A stretch of DNA of 64,000 bases from Cinnamomum chago (lineage: Eukaryota; Streptophyta; Magnoliopsida; Laurales; Lauraceae): NCBI GenBank assembly GCA_038049695.1, contig CP142454.1:90914501-90978500 (forward strand), given 5' to 3'. A program made the position numbers and the translations under genes. The notes under the pieces are model-generated. The model saw only the letters and a program-made list of their open reading frames with translations. It was not told where the DNA came from and did not search any database. Shown here one piece after another: positions 33,948 through 47,032 of this stretch (the first letter of the stretch is position 1; every line of letters begins with the position of its first letter).

Positions 33948-36563
33948 ACACAAAAGGTTTTGCAAACTTGTTATCAACATCTAAGCTTTATTTTTGTTGA
34001 CATGCTTAGATTTGGAGACTCTCTGGACCTAACCAGAAAGCTGAACGACTGATGGAACTGGTCAAATCAAGCTCGATAACTATTTAGGACCGTAGCAAAA
34101 CAACACACGTTCGCTTCCACGCATAGAAAGGCAGTGATGTCTCGACTACTACGGGATGTCTGTACGGTTGCAAACGGAATGGTTTCGGATCGGAACGATA
34201 GTGGACTCGGACCCGTTTCTGAATAACGGTTCCGGTTGTGATTCCGGTTCTGTCTCGTAACTCGTTTAGTTGGTCCAGACCCATTTCTGAATAACGGTTC
34301 CGGTTCTGAATCCGGTTTTGACTCGTAACTTGTTTAGTTGGTTCCAGACCCGGCTCCAATAGGATAACCCGGATCCGGGTCTACCTAGAGGACTGGAATC
34401 CTGTTCCAAAATTGATTCTAATTTATCTTTATTCTTCATGTCTCCTAAAATAAGCATATCATTCAACTCATAACAGTGCGTCAAGCCCACTACCGCGAAT
34501 ATTGTACGTAAAAATGCCCACAAAAAGGGAGTTAATTGTGAGGTACAATTTGCAAAATCAAATGCTCATAAGCCGGGTCCACGCGTCGGAACCTATATGG
34601 ACCCGGACCCGTTTATCAATCGGAACCTAAAATAGGTTCCGGACCCGGACCCGTTTATGAAGCGGGACCTAAAATAGGTTCCCGACCCGGTTTTTTACGG
34701 GTCGGAACTTCTGGGTAATCGGATACCCGTTTGGCCCCTACATGTTTGCGATTGTAGGCTCTTTTTTTTTTCTCCGATTGAAATGAAGGTTCTACTGGTA
34801 TCACGTACATACTCGATCGTAGATTTTAGGATCTCTGGGTTTTCATTGTAACAATTATGCACCCTGTATAGAAGAGTCAATAATTTCGTAGAACCAAAGA
34901 TATATTTAGTTTGGAGATTTCTCGGGAAATTTAGGTTGTGCATGGCCATGAGATACTCAAACACATACATCCTTGTCATGGGCTGCATTCTCGCTTTGGG
35001 ATCAGCAAAACCGATGTTCAATGTATGAGCTAAAAAACAAGTGAGATAAGAAAGAGAAGGTGGAACCGGATCCAGACCCGGAACCGTTTCGGAACCGGTT
35101 CCTTGTCTTCGGAACCAGAACACGAACAATATATGGGACGGGTCTAGATCAAGGTCCGGGTCTAGGTAAAGAATGATATTAAAAAAAACATATGGTTTTT
35201 AGGAGAGATTTTAGAAAATTGAGGTAATATGTTGGTTATCGGGTCCACGGGTCCGAACCAAGGTGGAACCGGACCCGGACCCATTTTCTTATTGGGGCAT
35301 GATTAAGGACCCAGACCCGGTTTTAACGGGTCGGAACCTCCGCGTAATCGGAGAATCGAGGACCCACTTACATCCCTAGTCGTACGCCACCTCAGCAGTG
35401 AGAGGTCATGGGTCTGAGACCTCGCATCACTGCTCCCTCCCTCCCTCATAAATATATCTATATATATTTTGGCCGAACGGGTATTCCGGCTCTCAAGCAC
35501 TAAGTGCAAATAAATAAATAAATAACCCGAGCACGGTCCATCTATTAATAACTTAACCCCATACCCAAAGCCCAATCCATGAGCTCAGTTACAAACAAAG
35601 AAAACACACTCCTTTTTAAGAGAAGAAATAAAAATGCTACTCTCTCACCTTCTGATTCTACTGCATCCTAAATTTTGTTCTCTCCTATATTGACCATTTA
35701 CTTCGCTTCAACGGTAAAATAAAATTACGATTTATTGTGTGTTTATTGTGATTTGATATTATTTCATCCAATTGTTATTAACACATGTCCATCCATCATT
35801 TTGTGAACCAAGCCCCGACCCGTGACCCACAATAAAGCAAAAGAAGGAAAAGAAGGCCAAAAAATCGGTTTTTGAAATTTCCGCTGTATCTATCCGCGGT
35901 ATACCTGCAGTTTCCAGATTTCCTCCTCTCAAAGAGGAGGAAAACCGGAAACTGCCAGTTTACCGCCGATTGTAGCAGCGGTAAAGCTTCAATTTCCGGT
36001 TTTCCTCCTCTCAGAGAGGAGGAAATCTGGAAAGTAACGAGTTTACCGCCGATTCCAGCAGCGGTAAAGCTGAGTGAGTGTCCAAATAAAGTCGCAAGGC
36101 CTTTCCAATTCCAACTAAAAAATAATAGAATGAAAGAAACGATAGTTGGTTTTTTCTCGCAGCGTATTTCCAGTGAACACCCATATGATATGAATAGGGA
36201 GAAAAAAATCACACAAGCTGACTTTGGCAATTGACACATGTTGAATTCAATTTCTAGTCTTTCTAATATATGTGCTTCCCCATAAATAAAAGTAGAAATA
36301 TATAAATGGTCATCAAATATCATCCCCATAATTAAAGAATAAAATCTTAGATATCACTCTATTAAAGCAATTTGCTCCTGTCTACAACTCCATCCTTAAA
36401 TCTTTCATCACTCGTAGTCCTTGATGGTCATCCGTGTGATTCACTTGATAATAAATTCTTAAAAATTCAATTCCATGCAAACAGAGTGGCCTTTAAGGGA
36501 GCACATCTGTGAAAGAAAATTTAAAAGCATTGAGTGCTATCACGAATCTAATCTAGAGCAATG
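33948..36563. repeat. Array unit 14, 2616 bp (type A)
   Basis: This unit is type A (AAAAAACAAG, GAACCGGTTCC, A8 tract at 35181-35188, CACGGTCCATC, AAGAAAACACAC, TTTCCGCTGTATC, TTCTCGCAGCG). It closely matches unit 16. Private changes are two T-to-C substitutions close together, CAAGCCCAC and AATGCCCAC, near 34484 and 34514. It opens the first A-B' dimer. Confidence 0.95.
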
Positions 36564-39180
36564 ACACAAAAGGTTTTGCAAACTTGTTATCAACATCTAA
36601 GCTTTATTTTTGTTGACATGCTTAGATTTGGAGACTCTCTGGACCTAACCAGAAAGCTGAACGACTGATGGAACTGGTCAAATCAAGCTCGATAACTATT
36701 TAGGACCGTAGCAAAACAACACACGTTCGCTTCCACGCATAGAAAGGCAGTGATGTCTCGACTACTACGGGATGTCTGTACGGTTGCAAACGGAATGGTT
36801 TCGGATCGGAACGATAGTGGACTCGGACCCGTTTCTGAATAACGGTTCCGGTTGTGATTCCGGTTCTGTCTCGTAACTCGTTTAGTTGGTCCAGACCCAT
36901 TTCTGAATAACGGTTCCGGTTCTGAATCCGGTTTTGACTCGTAACTTGTTTAGTTGGTTCCAGACCCGGCTCCAATAGGATAACCCGGATCCGGGTCTAC
37001 CTAGAGGACTGGAATCCTGTTCCAAAATTGATTCTAATTTATCTTTATTCTTCATGTCTCCTAAAATAAGCATATCATTCAACTCATAACAGTGCGTCAA
37101 GTCCACTACCGCGAATATTGTACGTAAAAATGTCCACAAAAAGGGAGTTAATTGTGAGGTACAATTTGCAAAATCAAATGCTCATAAGCCGGGTCCACGC
37201 GTCGGAACCTATATGGACCCGGACCCGTTTATCAATCGGAACCTAAAATAGGTTCCGGACCCGGACCCGTTTATGAAGCGGGACCTAAAATAGGTTCCCG
37301 ACCCGGTTTTTTACGGGTCGGAACTTCTGGGTAATCGGATACCCGTTTGGCCCCTACATGTTTGCGATTGTAGGCTCTTTTTTTTTTCTCCGATTGAAAT
37401 GAAGGTTCTACTGGTATCACGTACATACTCGATCGTAGATTTTAGGATCTCTGGGTTTTCATTGTAACAATTATGCACCCTGTATAGAAGAGTCAATAAT
37501 TTCGTAGAACCAAAGATATATTTAGTTTGGAGATTTCTCGGGAAATTTAGGTTGTGCATGGCCATGAGATACTCAAACACATACATCCTTGTCATGGGCT
37601 GCATTCTCGCTTTGGGATCAGCAAAACCGATGTTCAATGTATGAGCTAAAATACAAGTGAGATAAGAAAGAGAAGGTGGAACCGGATCCAGACCCGGAAC
37701 CGTTTCGGAACCGGTTCCTTGTCTTCGGAACCAGAACACGAACAATATATGGGACGGGTCTAGATCAAGGTCCGGGTCTAGGTAAAGAATGATATTAAAA
37801 AAAAACATATGGTTTTTAGGAGAGATTTTAGAAAATTGAGGTAATATGTTGGTTATCGGGTCCACGGGTCCGAACCAAGGTGGAACCGGACCCGGACCCA
37901 TTTTCTTATTGGGGCATGATTAAGGACCCAGACCCGGTTTTAACGGGTCGGAACCTCCGCGTAATCGGAGAATCGAGGACCCACTTACATCCCTAGTCGT
38001 ACGCCACCTCAGCAGTGAGAGGTCATGGGTCTGAGACCTCGCATCACTGCTCCCTCCCTCCCTCATAAATATATCTATATATATTTTGGCCGAACGGGTA
38101 TTCCGGCTCTCAAGCACTAAGTGCAAATAAATAAATAAATAACCCGAGCACGGCCCATCTATTAATAACTTAACCCCATACCCAAAGCCCAATCCATGAG
38201 CTCAGTTACAAACAAAGAAACCACACTCCTTTTTAAGAGAAGAAATAAAAATGCTACTCTCTCACCTTCTGATTCTACTGCATCCTAAATTTTGTTCTCT
38301 CCTATATTGACCATTTACTTCGCTTCAACGGTAAAATAAAATTACGATTTATTGTGTGTTTATTGTGATTTGATATTATTTCATCCAATTGTTATTAACA
38401 CATGTCCATCCATCATTTTGTGAACCAAGCCCCGACCCGTGACCCACAATAAAGCAAAAGAAGGAAAAGAAGGCCAAAAAATCGGTTTTTGAAATTTCCG
38501 TTGTATCTATCCGCGGTATACCTGCAGTTTCCAGATTTCCTCCTCTCAAAGAGGAGGAAAACCGGAAACTGCCAGTTTACCGCCGATTGTAGCAGCGGTA
38601 AAGCTTCAATTTCCGGTTTTCCTCCTCTCAGAGAGGAGGAAATCTGGAAAGTAACGAGTTTACCGCCGATTCCAGCAGCGGTAAAGCTGAGTGAGTGTCC
38701 AAATAAAGTCGCAAGGCCTTTCCAATTCCAACTAAAAAATAATAGAATGAAAGAAACGATAGTTGGTTTTTTCTCACAGCGTATTTCCAATGAACACCCA
38801 TATGATATGAATAGGGAGAAAAAAATCACACAAGCTGACTTTGGCAATTGACACATGTTGAATTCAATTTCTAGTCTTTCTAATATATGTGCTTCCCCAT
38901 AAATAAAAGTAGAAATATATAAATGGTCATCAAATATCATCCCCATAATTAAAGAATAAAATCTTAGATATCACTCTATTAAAGCAATTTGCTCCTGTCT
39001 ACAACTCCATCCTTAAATCTTTCATCACTCGTAGTCCTTGATGGTCATCCGTGTGATTCACTTGATAATAAATTCTTAAAAATTCAATTCCATGCAAACA
39101 GAGTGGCCTTTAAGGGAGCACATCTGTGAAAGAAAATTTAAAAGCATTGAGTGCTATCACGAATCTAATCTAGAGCAATG
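36564..39180. repeat. Array unit 15, 2617 bp (type B')
   Basis: Type B' combines the type B AAAATACAAG with the type A GAACCGGTTCC about 70 bp further on. It then has an A9 tract and type B markers (CACGGCCC, AAACCACAC, CCGTTGTATC). Only units 15 and 17 have this combination. The private change is TTCCAATGAAC near 38785. Confidence 0.95.
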
Positions 39181-41796
39181 ACACAAAAGGTTTTGCAAAC
39201 TTGTTATCAACATCTAAGCTTTATTTTTGTTGACATGCTTAGATTTGGAGACTCTCTGGACCTAACCAGAAAGCTGAACGACTGATGGAACTGGTCAAAT
39301 CAAGCTCGATAACTATTTAGGACCGTAGCAAAACAACACACGTTCGCTTCCACGCATAGAAAGGCAGTGATGTCTCGACTACTACGGGATGTCTGTACGG
39401 TTGCAAACGGAATGGTTTCGGATCGGAACGATAGTGGACTCGGACCCGTTTCTGAATAACGGTTCCGGTTGTGATTCCGGTTCTGTCTCGTAACTCGTTT
39501 AGTTGGTCCAGACCCATTTCTGAATAACGGTTCCGGTTCTGAATCCGGTTTTGACTCGTAACTTGTTTAGTTGGTTCCAGACCCGGCTCCAATAGGATAA
39601 CCCGGATCCGGGTCTACCTAGAGGACTGGAATCCTGTTCCAAAATTGATTCTAATTTATCTTTATTCTTCATGTCTCCTAAAATAAGCATATCATTCAAC
39701 TCATAACAGTGCGTCAAGTCCACTACCGCGAATATTGTACGTAAAAATGTCCACAAAAAGGGAGTTAATTGTGAGGTACAATTTGCAAAATCAAATGCTC
39801 ATAAGCCGGGTCCACGCGTCGGAACCTATATGGACCCGGACCCGTTTATCAATCGGAACCTAAAATAGGTTCCGGACCCGGACCCGTTTATGAAGCGGGA
39901 CCTAAAATAAGTTCCCGACCCGGTTTTTTACGGGTCGGAACTTCTGGGTAATCGGATACCCGTTTGGCCCCTACATGTTTGCGATTGTAGGCTCTTTTTT
40001 TTTTCTCCGATTGAAATGAAGGTTCTACTGGTATCACGTACATACTCGATCGTAGATTTTAGGATCTCTGGGTTTTCATTGTAACAATTATGCACCCTGT
40101 ATAGAAGAGTCAATAATTTCGTAGAACCAAAGATATATTTAGTTTGGAGATTTCTCGGGAAATTTAGGTTGTGCATGGCCATGAGATACTCAAACACATA
40201 CATCCTTGTCATGGGCTGCATTCTCGCTTTGGGATCAGCAAAACCGATGTTCAATGTATGAGCTAAAAAACAAGTGAGATAAGAAAGAGAAGGTGGAACC
40301 GGATCCAGACCCGGAACCGTTTCGGAACCGGTTCCTTGTCTTCGGAACCAGAACACGAACAATATATGGGACGGGTCTAGATCAAGGTCCGGGTCTAGGT
40401 AAAGAATGATATTAAAAAAAACATATGGTTTTTAGGAGAGATTTTAGAAAAATGAGGTAATATGTTGGTTATCGGGTCCACGGGTCAGAACCAAGGTGGA
40501 ACCGGACCCGGACCCATTTTCTTATTGGGGCATGATTAAGGACCCAGACCCGGTTTTAACGGGTCGGAACCTCCGCGTAATCGGAGAATCGAGGACCCAC
40601 TTACATCCCTAGTCGTACGCCACCTCAGCAGTGAGAGGTCATGGGTCTGAGACCTCGCATCACTGCTCCCTCCCTCCCTCATAAATATATCTATATATAT
40701 TTTGGCCGAACGGGTATTCCGGCTCTCAAGCACTAAGTGCAAATAAATAAATAAATAACCCGAGCACGGTCCATCTATTAATAACTTAACCCCATACCCA
40801 AAGCCCAATCCATGAGCTCAGTTACAAACAAAGAAAACACACTCCTTTTTAAGAGAAGAAATAAAAATGCTACTCTCTCACCTTCTGATTCTACTGCATC
40901 CTAAATTTTGTTCTCTCCTATATTGACCATTTACTTCGCTTCAACGGTAAAATAAAATTACGATTTATTGTGTGTTTATTGTGATTTGATATTATTTCAT
41001 CCAATTGTTATTAACACATGTCCATCCATCATTTTGTGAACCAAGCCCCGACCCGTGACCCACAATAAAGCAAAAGAAGGAAAAGAAGGCCAAAAAATCG
41101 GTTTTTGAAATTTCCGCTGTATCTATCCGCGGTATACCTGCAGTTTCCAGATTTCCTCCTCTCAAAGAGGAGGAAAACCGGAAACTGCCAGTTTACCGCC
41201 GATTGTAGCAGCGGTAAAGCTTCAATTTCCGGTTTTCCTCCTCTCAGAGAGGAGGAAATCTGGAAAGTAACGAGTTTACCGCCGATTCCAGCAGCGGTAA
41301 AGCTGAGTGAGTGTCCAAATAAAGTCGCAAGGCCTTTCCAATTCCAACTAAAAAATAATAGAATGAAAGAAACGATAGTTGGTTTTTTCTCGCAGCGTAT
41401 TTCCAGTGAACACCCATATGATATGAATAGGGAGAAAAAAATCACACAAGCTGACTTTGGCAATTGACACATGTTGAATTCAATTTCTAGTCTTTCTAAT
41501 ATATGTGCTTCCCCATAAATAAAAGTAGAAATATATAAATGGTCATCAAATATCATCCCCATAATTAAAGAATAAAATCTTAGATATCACTCTATTAAAG
41601 CAATTTGCTCCTGTCTACAACTCCATCCTTAAATCTTTCATCACTCGTAGTCCTTGATGGTCATCCGTGTGATTCACTTGATAATAAATTCTTAAAAATT
41701 CAATTCCATGCAAACAGAGTGGCCTTTAAGGGAGCACATCTGTGAAAGAAAATTTAAAAGCATTGAGTGCTATCACGAATCTAATCTAGAGCAATG
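39181..41796. repeat. Array unit 16, 2616 bp (type A)
   Basis: This unit is type A like unit 14 (A8 tract at 40414-40421, CACGGTCCATC, GCTGTATC, CTCGCAGCG). Private changes are AAATAAGTTCCC near 39905, GAAAAATGAGG near 40447 and GGGTCAGAACC near 40483. It opens the second A-B' dimer. Confidence 0.95.
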
Positions 41797-44415
41797 ACAC
41801 AAAAGGTTTTGCAAACTTGTTATCAACATCTAAGCTTTATTTTTGTTGACATGCTTAGATTTGGAGACTCTCTGGACCTAACCAGAAAGCTGAACGACTG
41901 ATGGAACTGGTCAAATCAAGCTCGATAACTATTTAGGACCGTAGCAAAACAACACACGTTCGCTTCCACGCATAGAAAGGCAGTGATGTCTCGACTACTA
42001 CGGGATGTCTGTACGGTTGCAAACGGAATGGTTTCGGATCGGAACGATAGTGGACTCGGACCCGTTTCTGAATAACGGTTCCGGTTGTGATTCCGGTTCT
42101 GTCTCGTAACTCGTTTAGTTGGTCCAGACCCATTTCTGAATAACGGTTCCGGTTCTGAATCCGGTTTTGACTCGTAACTTGTTTAGTTGGTTCCAGACCC
42201 GGCTCCAATAGGATAACCCGGATCCGGGTCTACCTAGAGGACTGGAATCCTGTTCCAAAATTGATTCTAATTTATCTTTATTCTTCATGTCTCCTAAAAT
42301 AAGCATATCATTCAACTCATAACAGTGCGTCAAGTCCACTACCGCGAATATTGTACGTAAAAATGTCCACAAAAAGGGAGTTAATTGTGAGGTACAATTT
42401 GCAAAATCAAATGCTCATAAGCCGGGTCCACGCGTCGGAACCTATATGGACCCGGACCCGTTTATCAATCGGAACCTAAAATAGGTTCCGGACCCGGACC
42501 CGTTTATGAAGCGGGACCTAAAATAGGTTCCCGACCCGGTTTTTTACGGGTCGGAACTTCTGGGTAATCGGATACCCGTTTGGCCCCTACATGTTTGCGA
42601 TTGTAGGCTCTTTTTTTTTTCTCCGATTGAAATGAAGGTTCTACTGGTATCACGTACATACTCGATCGTAGATTTTAGGATCTCTGGGTTTTCATTGTAA
42701 CAATTATGCACCCTGTATAGAAGAGTCAATAATTTCGTAGAACCAAAGATATATTTAGTTTGGAGATTTCTCGGGAAATTTAGGTTGTGCATGGCCATGA
42801 GATACTCAAACACATACATCCTTGTCATGGGCTGCATTCTCGCTTTGGGATCAGCAAAACCGATGTTCAATGTATGAGCTAAAATACAAGTGAGATAAGA
42901 AAGAGAAGGTGGAACCGGATCCAGACCCGGAACCGTTTCGGAACCGGTTCCTTGTCTTCGGAACCAGAACACGAACAATATATGGGACGGGTCTAGATCA
43001 AGGTCCGGGTCTAGGTAAAGAATGATATTAAAAAAAAACATATGGTTTTTAGGAGAGATTTTAGAAAATTGAGGTAATATGTTGGTTATCGGGTCCACGG
43101 GTCCGAACCAAGGTGGAACCGGACCCGGACCCATTTTCTTATTGGGGCATGATTAAGGACCCAGACCCGGTTTTAACGGGTCGGAACCTCCGCGTAATCG
43201 GAGAATCGAGGACCCACTTACATCCCTAGTCGTACGCCACCTCAGCAGTGAGAGGTCATGGGTCTGAGACCTCGCATCACTGCTCCCTCCCTCCCTCATA
43301 AATATATCTATATATATATTTTGGCCGAACGGGTATTCCGGCTCTCAAGCACTAAGTGCAAATAAATAAATAAATAACCCGAGCACGGCCCATCTATTAA
43401 TAACTTAACCCCATACCCAAAGCCCAATCCATGAGCTCAGTTACAAACAAAGAAACCACACTCCTTTTTAAGAGAAGAAATAAAAATGCTACTCTCTCAC
43501 CTTCTGATTCTACTGCATCCTAAATTTTGTTCTCTCCTATATTGACCATTTACTTCGCTTCAACGGTAAAATAAAATTACGATTTATTGTGTGTTTATTG
43601 TGATTTGATATTATTTCATCCAATTGTTATTAACACATGTCCATCCATCATTTTGTGAACCAAGCCCCGACCCGTGACCCACAATAAAGCAAAAGAAGGA
43701 AAAGAAGGCCAAAAAATCGGTTTTTGAAATTTCCGTTGTATCTATCCGCGGTATACCTGCAGTTTCCAGATTTCCTCCTCTCAAAGAGGAGGAAAACCGG
43801 AAACTGCCAGTTTACCGCCGATTGTAGCAGCGGTAAAGCTTCAATTTCCGGTTTTCCTCCTCTCAGAGAGGAGGAAATCTGGAAAGTAACGAGTTTACCG
43901 CCGATTCCAGCAGCGGTAAAGCTGAGTGAGTGTCCAAATAAAGTCGCAAGGCCTTTCCAATTCCAACTAAAAAATAATAGAATGAAAGAAACGATAGTTG
44001 GTTTTTTCTCGCAGCGTATTTCCAGTGAACACCCATATGATATGAATAGGGAGAAAAAAATCACACAAGCTGACTTTGGCAATTGACACATGTTGAATTC
44101 AATTTCTAGTCTTTCTAGTATATGTGCTTCCCCATAAATAAAAGTAGAAATATATAAATGGTCATCAAATATCATCCCCATAATTAAAGAATAAAATCTT
44201 AGATATCACTCTATTAAAGCAATTTGCTCCTGTCTACAACTCCATCCTTAAATCTTTCATCACTCGTAGTCCTTGATGGTCATCCGTGTGATTCACTTGA
44301 TAATAAATTCTTAAAAATTCAATTCCATGCAAACAGAGTGGCCTTTAAGGGAGCACATCTGTGAAAGAAAATTTAAAAGCATTGAGTGCTATCACGAATC
44401 TAATCTAGAGCAATG
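41797..44415. repeat. Array unit 17, 2619 bp (type B')
   Basis: This unit is type B' like unit 15. It is the longest unit because the TA-rich patch in the SINE-like part gained one TA (near 43310-43320). It has CTCGCAGCG rather than CTCACAGCG, and a private CTAGTATATG near 44115. Confidence 0.95.
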
Positions 44416-47032
44416 ACACAAAAGGTTTTGCAAACTTGTTATCAACATCTAAGCTTTATTTTTGTTGACATGCTTAGATTTGGAGACTCTCTGGACCTAA
44501 CCAGAAAGCTGAACGACTGATGGAACTGGTCAAATCAAGCTCGATAACTATTTAGGACCGTAGCAAAATAACACACGTTCGCTTCCACGCATAGAAAGGC
44601 AGTGATGTCTCGACTACTACGGGATGTCTGTACGGTTGCAAACGGAATGGTTTCGGATCGGAACGATAGTGGACTCGGACCCGTTTCTGAATAACGGTTC
44701 CGGTTGTGATTCCGGTTCTGTCTCGTAACTCGTTTAGTTGGTCCAGACCCATTTCTGAATAACGGTTCCGGTTCTGAATCCGGTTTTGACTCGTAACTTG
44801 TTTAGTTGGTTCCAGACCCGGCTCCAATAGGATAACCCGGATCCGGGTCTACCTAGAGGACTGGAATCCTGTTCCAAAATTGATTCTAATTTATCTTTAT
44901 TCTTCATGTCTCCTAAAATAAGCATATCATTCAACTCATAACAGTGCGTCAAGTCCACTACCGCGAATATTGTACGTAAAAATGTCCACAAAAAGGGAGT
45001 TAATTGTGAGGTACAATTTGCAAAATCAAATGCTCATAAGCCGGGTCCACGCGTCGGAACCTATATGGACCCGGACCCGTTTATCAATCGGAACCTAAAA
45101 TAGGTTCCGGACCCGGACCCGTTTATGAAGCGGGACCTAAAATAGGTTCCCGACCCGGTTTTTTACGGGTCGGAACTTCTGGGTAATCGGATACCCGTTT
45201 GGCCCCTACATGTTTGCGATTGTAGGCTCTTTTTTTTTTCTCCGATTGAAATGAAGGTTCTACTGGTATCACGTACATACTCGATCGTAGATTTTAGGAT
45301 CTCTGGGTTTTCATTGTAACAATTATGCACCCTGTATAGAAGAGTCAATAATTTCGTAGAACCAAAGATATATTTAGTTTGGAGATTTCTCGGGAAATTT
45401 AGGTTGTGCATGGCCATGAGATACTCAAACACATACATCCTTGTCATGGGCTGCATTCTCGCTTTGGGATCAGCAAAACCGATGTTCAATGTATGAGCTA
45501 AAATACAAGTGAGATAAGAAAGAGAAGGTGGAACCGGATCCAGACCCGGAACCGTTTCGGAACCGATTCCTTGTCTTCGGAACCAGAACACGAACAATAT
45601 ATGGGACGGGTCTAGATCAAGGTCCGGGTCTAGGTAAAGAATGATATTAAAAAAAAACATATGGTTTTTAGGAGAGATTTTAGAAAATTGAGGTAATATG
45701 TTGGTTATCGGGTCCACGGGTCCGAACCAAGGTGGAACCGGACCCGGACCCATTTTCTTATTGGGGCATGATTAAGGACCCAGACCCGGTTTTAACGGGT
45801 CGGAACCTCCGCGTAATCGGAGAATCGAGGACCCACTTACATCCCTAGTCGTACGCCACCTCAGCAGTGAGAGGTCATGGGTCTGAGACCTCGCATCACT
45901 GCTCCCTCCCTCCCTCATAAATATATCTATATATATTTTGGCCGAACGGGTATTCCGGCTCTCAAGCACTAAGTGCAAATAAATAAATAAATAACCCGAG
46001 CACGGCCCATCTATTAATAACTTAACCCCATACCCAAAGCCCAATCCATGAGCTCAGTTACAAACAAAGAAACCACACTCCTTTTTAAGAGAAGAAATAA
46101 AAATGCTACTCTCTCACCTTCTGATTCTACTGCATCCTAAATTTTGTTCTCTCCTATATTGACCATTTACTTCGCTTCAACGGTAAAATAAAATTACGAT
46201 TTATTGTGTGTTTATTGTGATTTGATATTATTTCATCCAATTGTTATTAACACATGTCCATCCATCATTTTGTGAACCAAGCCCCGACCCGTGACCCACA
46301 ATAAAGCAAAAGAAGGAAAAAAAGGCCAAAAAATCGGTTTTTGAAATTTCCGTTGTATCTATCCGCGGTATACCTGCAGTTTCCAGATTTCCTCCTCTCA
46401 AAGAGGAGGAAAACCAGAAACTGCCAGTTTACCGCCGATTGTAGCAGCGGTAAAGCTTCAATTTCCAGTTTTCCTCCTCTCAGAGAGGAGGAAATCTGGA
46501 AAGTAACGAGTTTACCGCCGATTCCAGCAGCGGTAAAGCTGAGTGAGTGTCCAAATAAAGTCGCAAGGCCTTTCCAATTCCAACTAAAAAATAATAGAAT
46601 GAAAGAAACGATAGTTGGTTTTTTCTCGCAGCGTATTTCCAGTGAACACCCATATGATATGAATAGGGAGAAAAAAATCACACAAGCTGACTTTGGCAAT
46701 TGACACATGTTGAATTCAATTTCTAGTCTTTCTAATATATGTGCTTCCCCATAAATAAAAGTAGAAATATATAAATGGTCATCAAATATCATCCCCATAA
46801 TTAAAGAATAAAATCTTAGATATCACTCTATTAAAGCAATTTGCTCCTGTCTACAACTCCATCCTTAAATCTTTCATCACTTATAGTCCTCGATGGTCAT
46901 CCGTGTGATTCACTTGATAATAAATTCTTAAAAATTCAATTCCATGCAAACAGAGTGGCCTTTAAGGGAGCACATCTGTGAAAGAAAATTTAAAAGCATT
47001 GAGTGCTATCACGAATCTAATCTAGAGCAATG
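44416..47032. repeat. Array unit 18, 2617 bp (type C)
   Basis: The front is type B (AAAATACAAG, GAACCGATTCC). The back introduces type C: both CCGG sites in the foldback arms become CCAG (46416 and 46467), and GGAAAAAAAGGCC replaces GGAAAAGAAGGCC. Private changes are GCAAAATAACAC near 44563 and CACTTATAGTCCTCG near 46878, where other units have CACTCGTAGTCCTTG. Confidence 0.95.
46380..46502. repeat. Foldback of unit 18, first type C copy
   Basis: Both CCGG sites in the arms are changed to CCAG (at 46416 and 46467). These two changes do not pair with each other in the long stem, so they add two mismatches rather than compensating. Units 19, 20 and 21 carry the same pair, and unit 22 has CCGG again. 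Confidence 0.9.
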
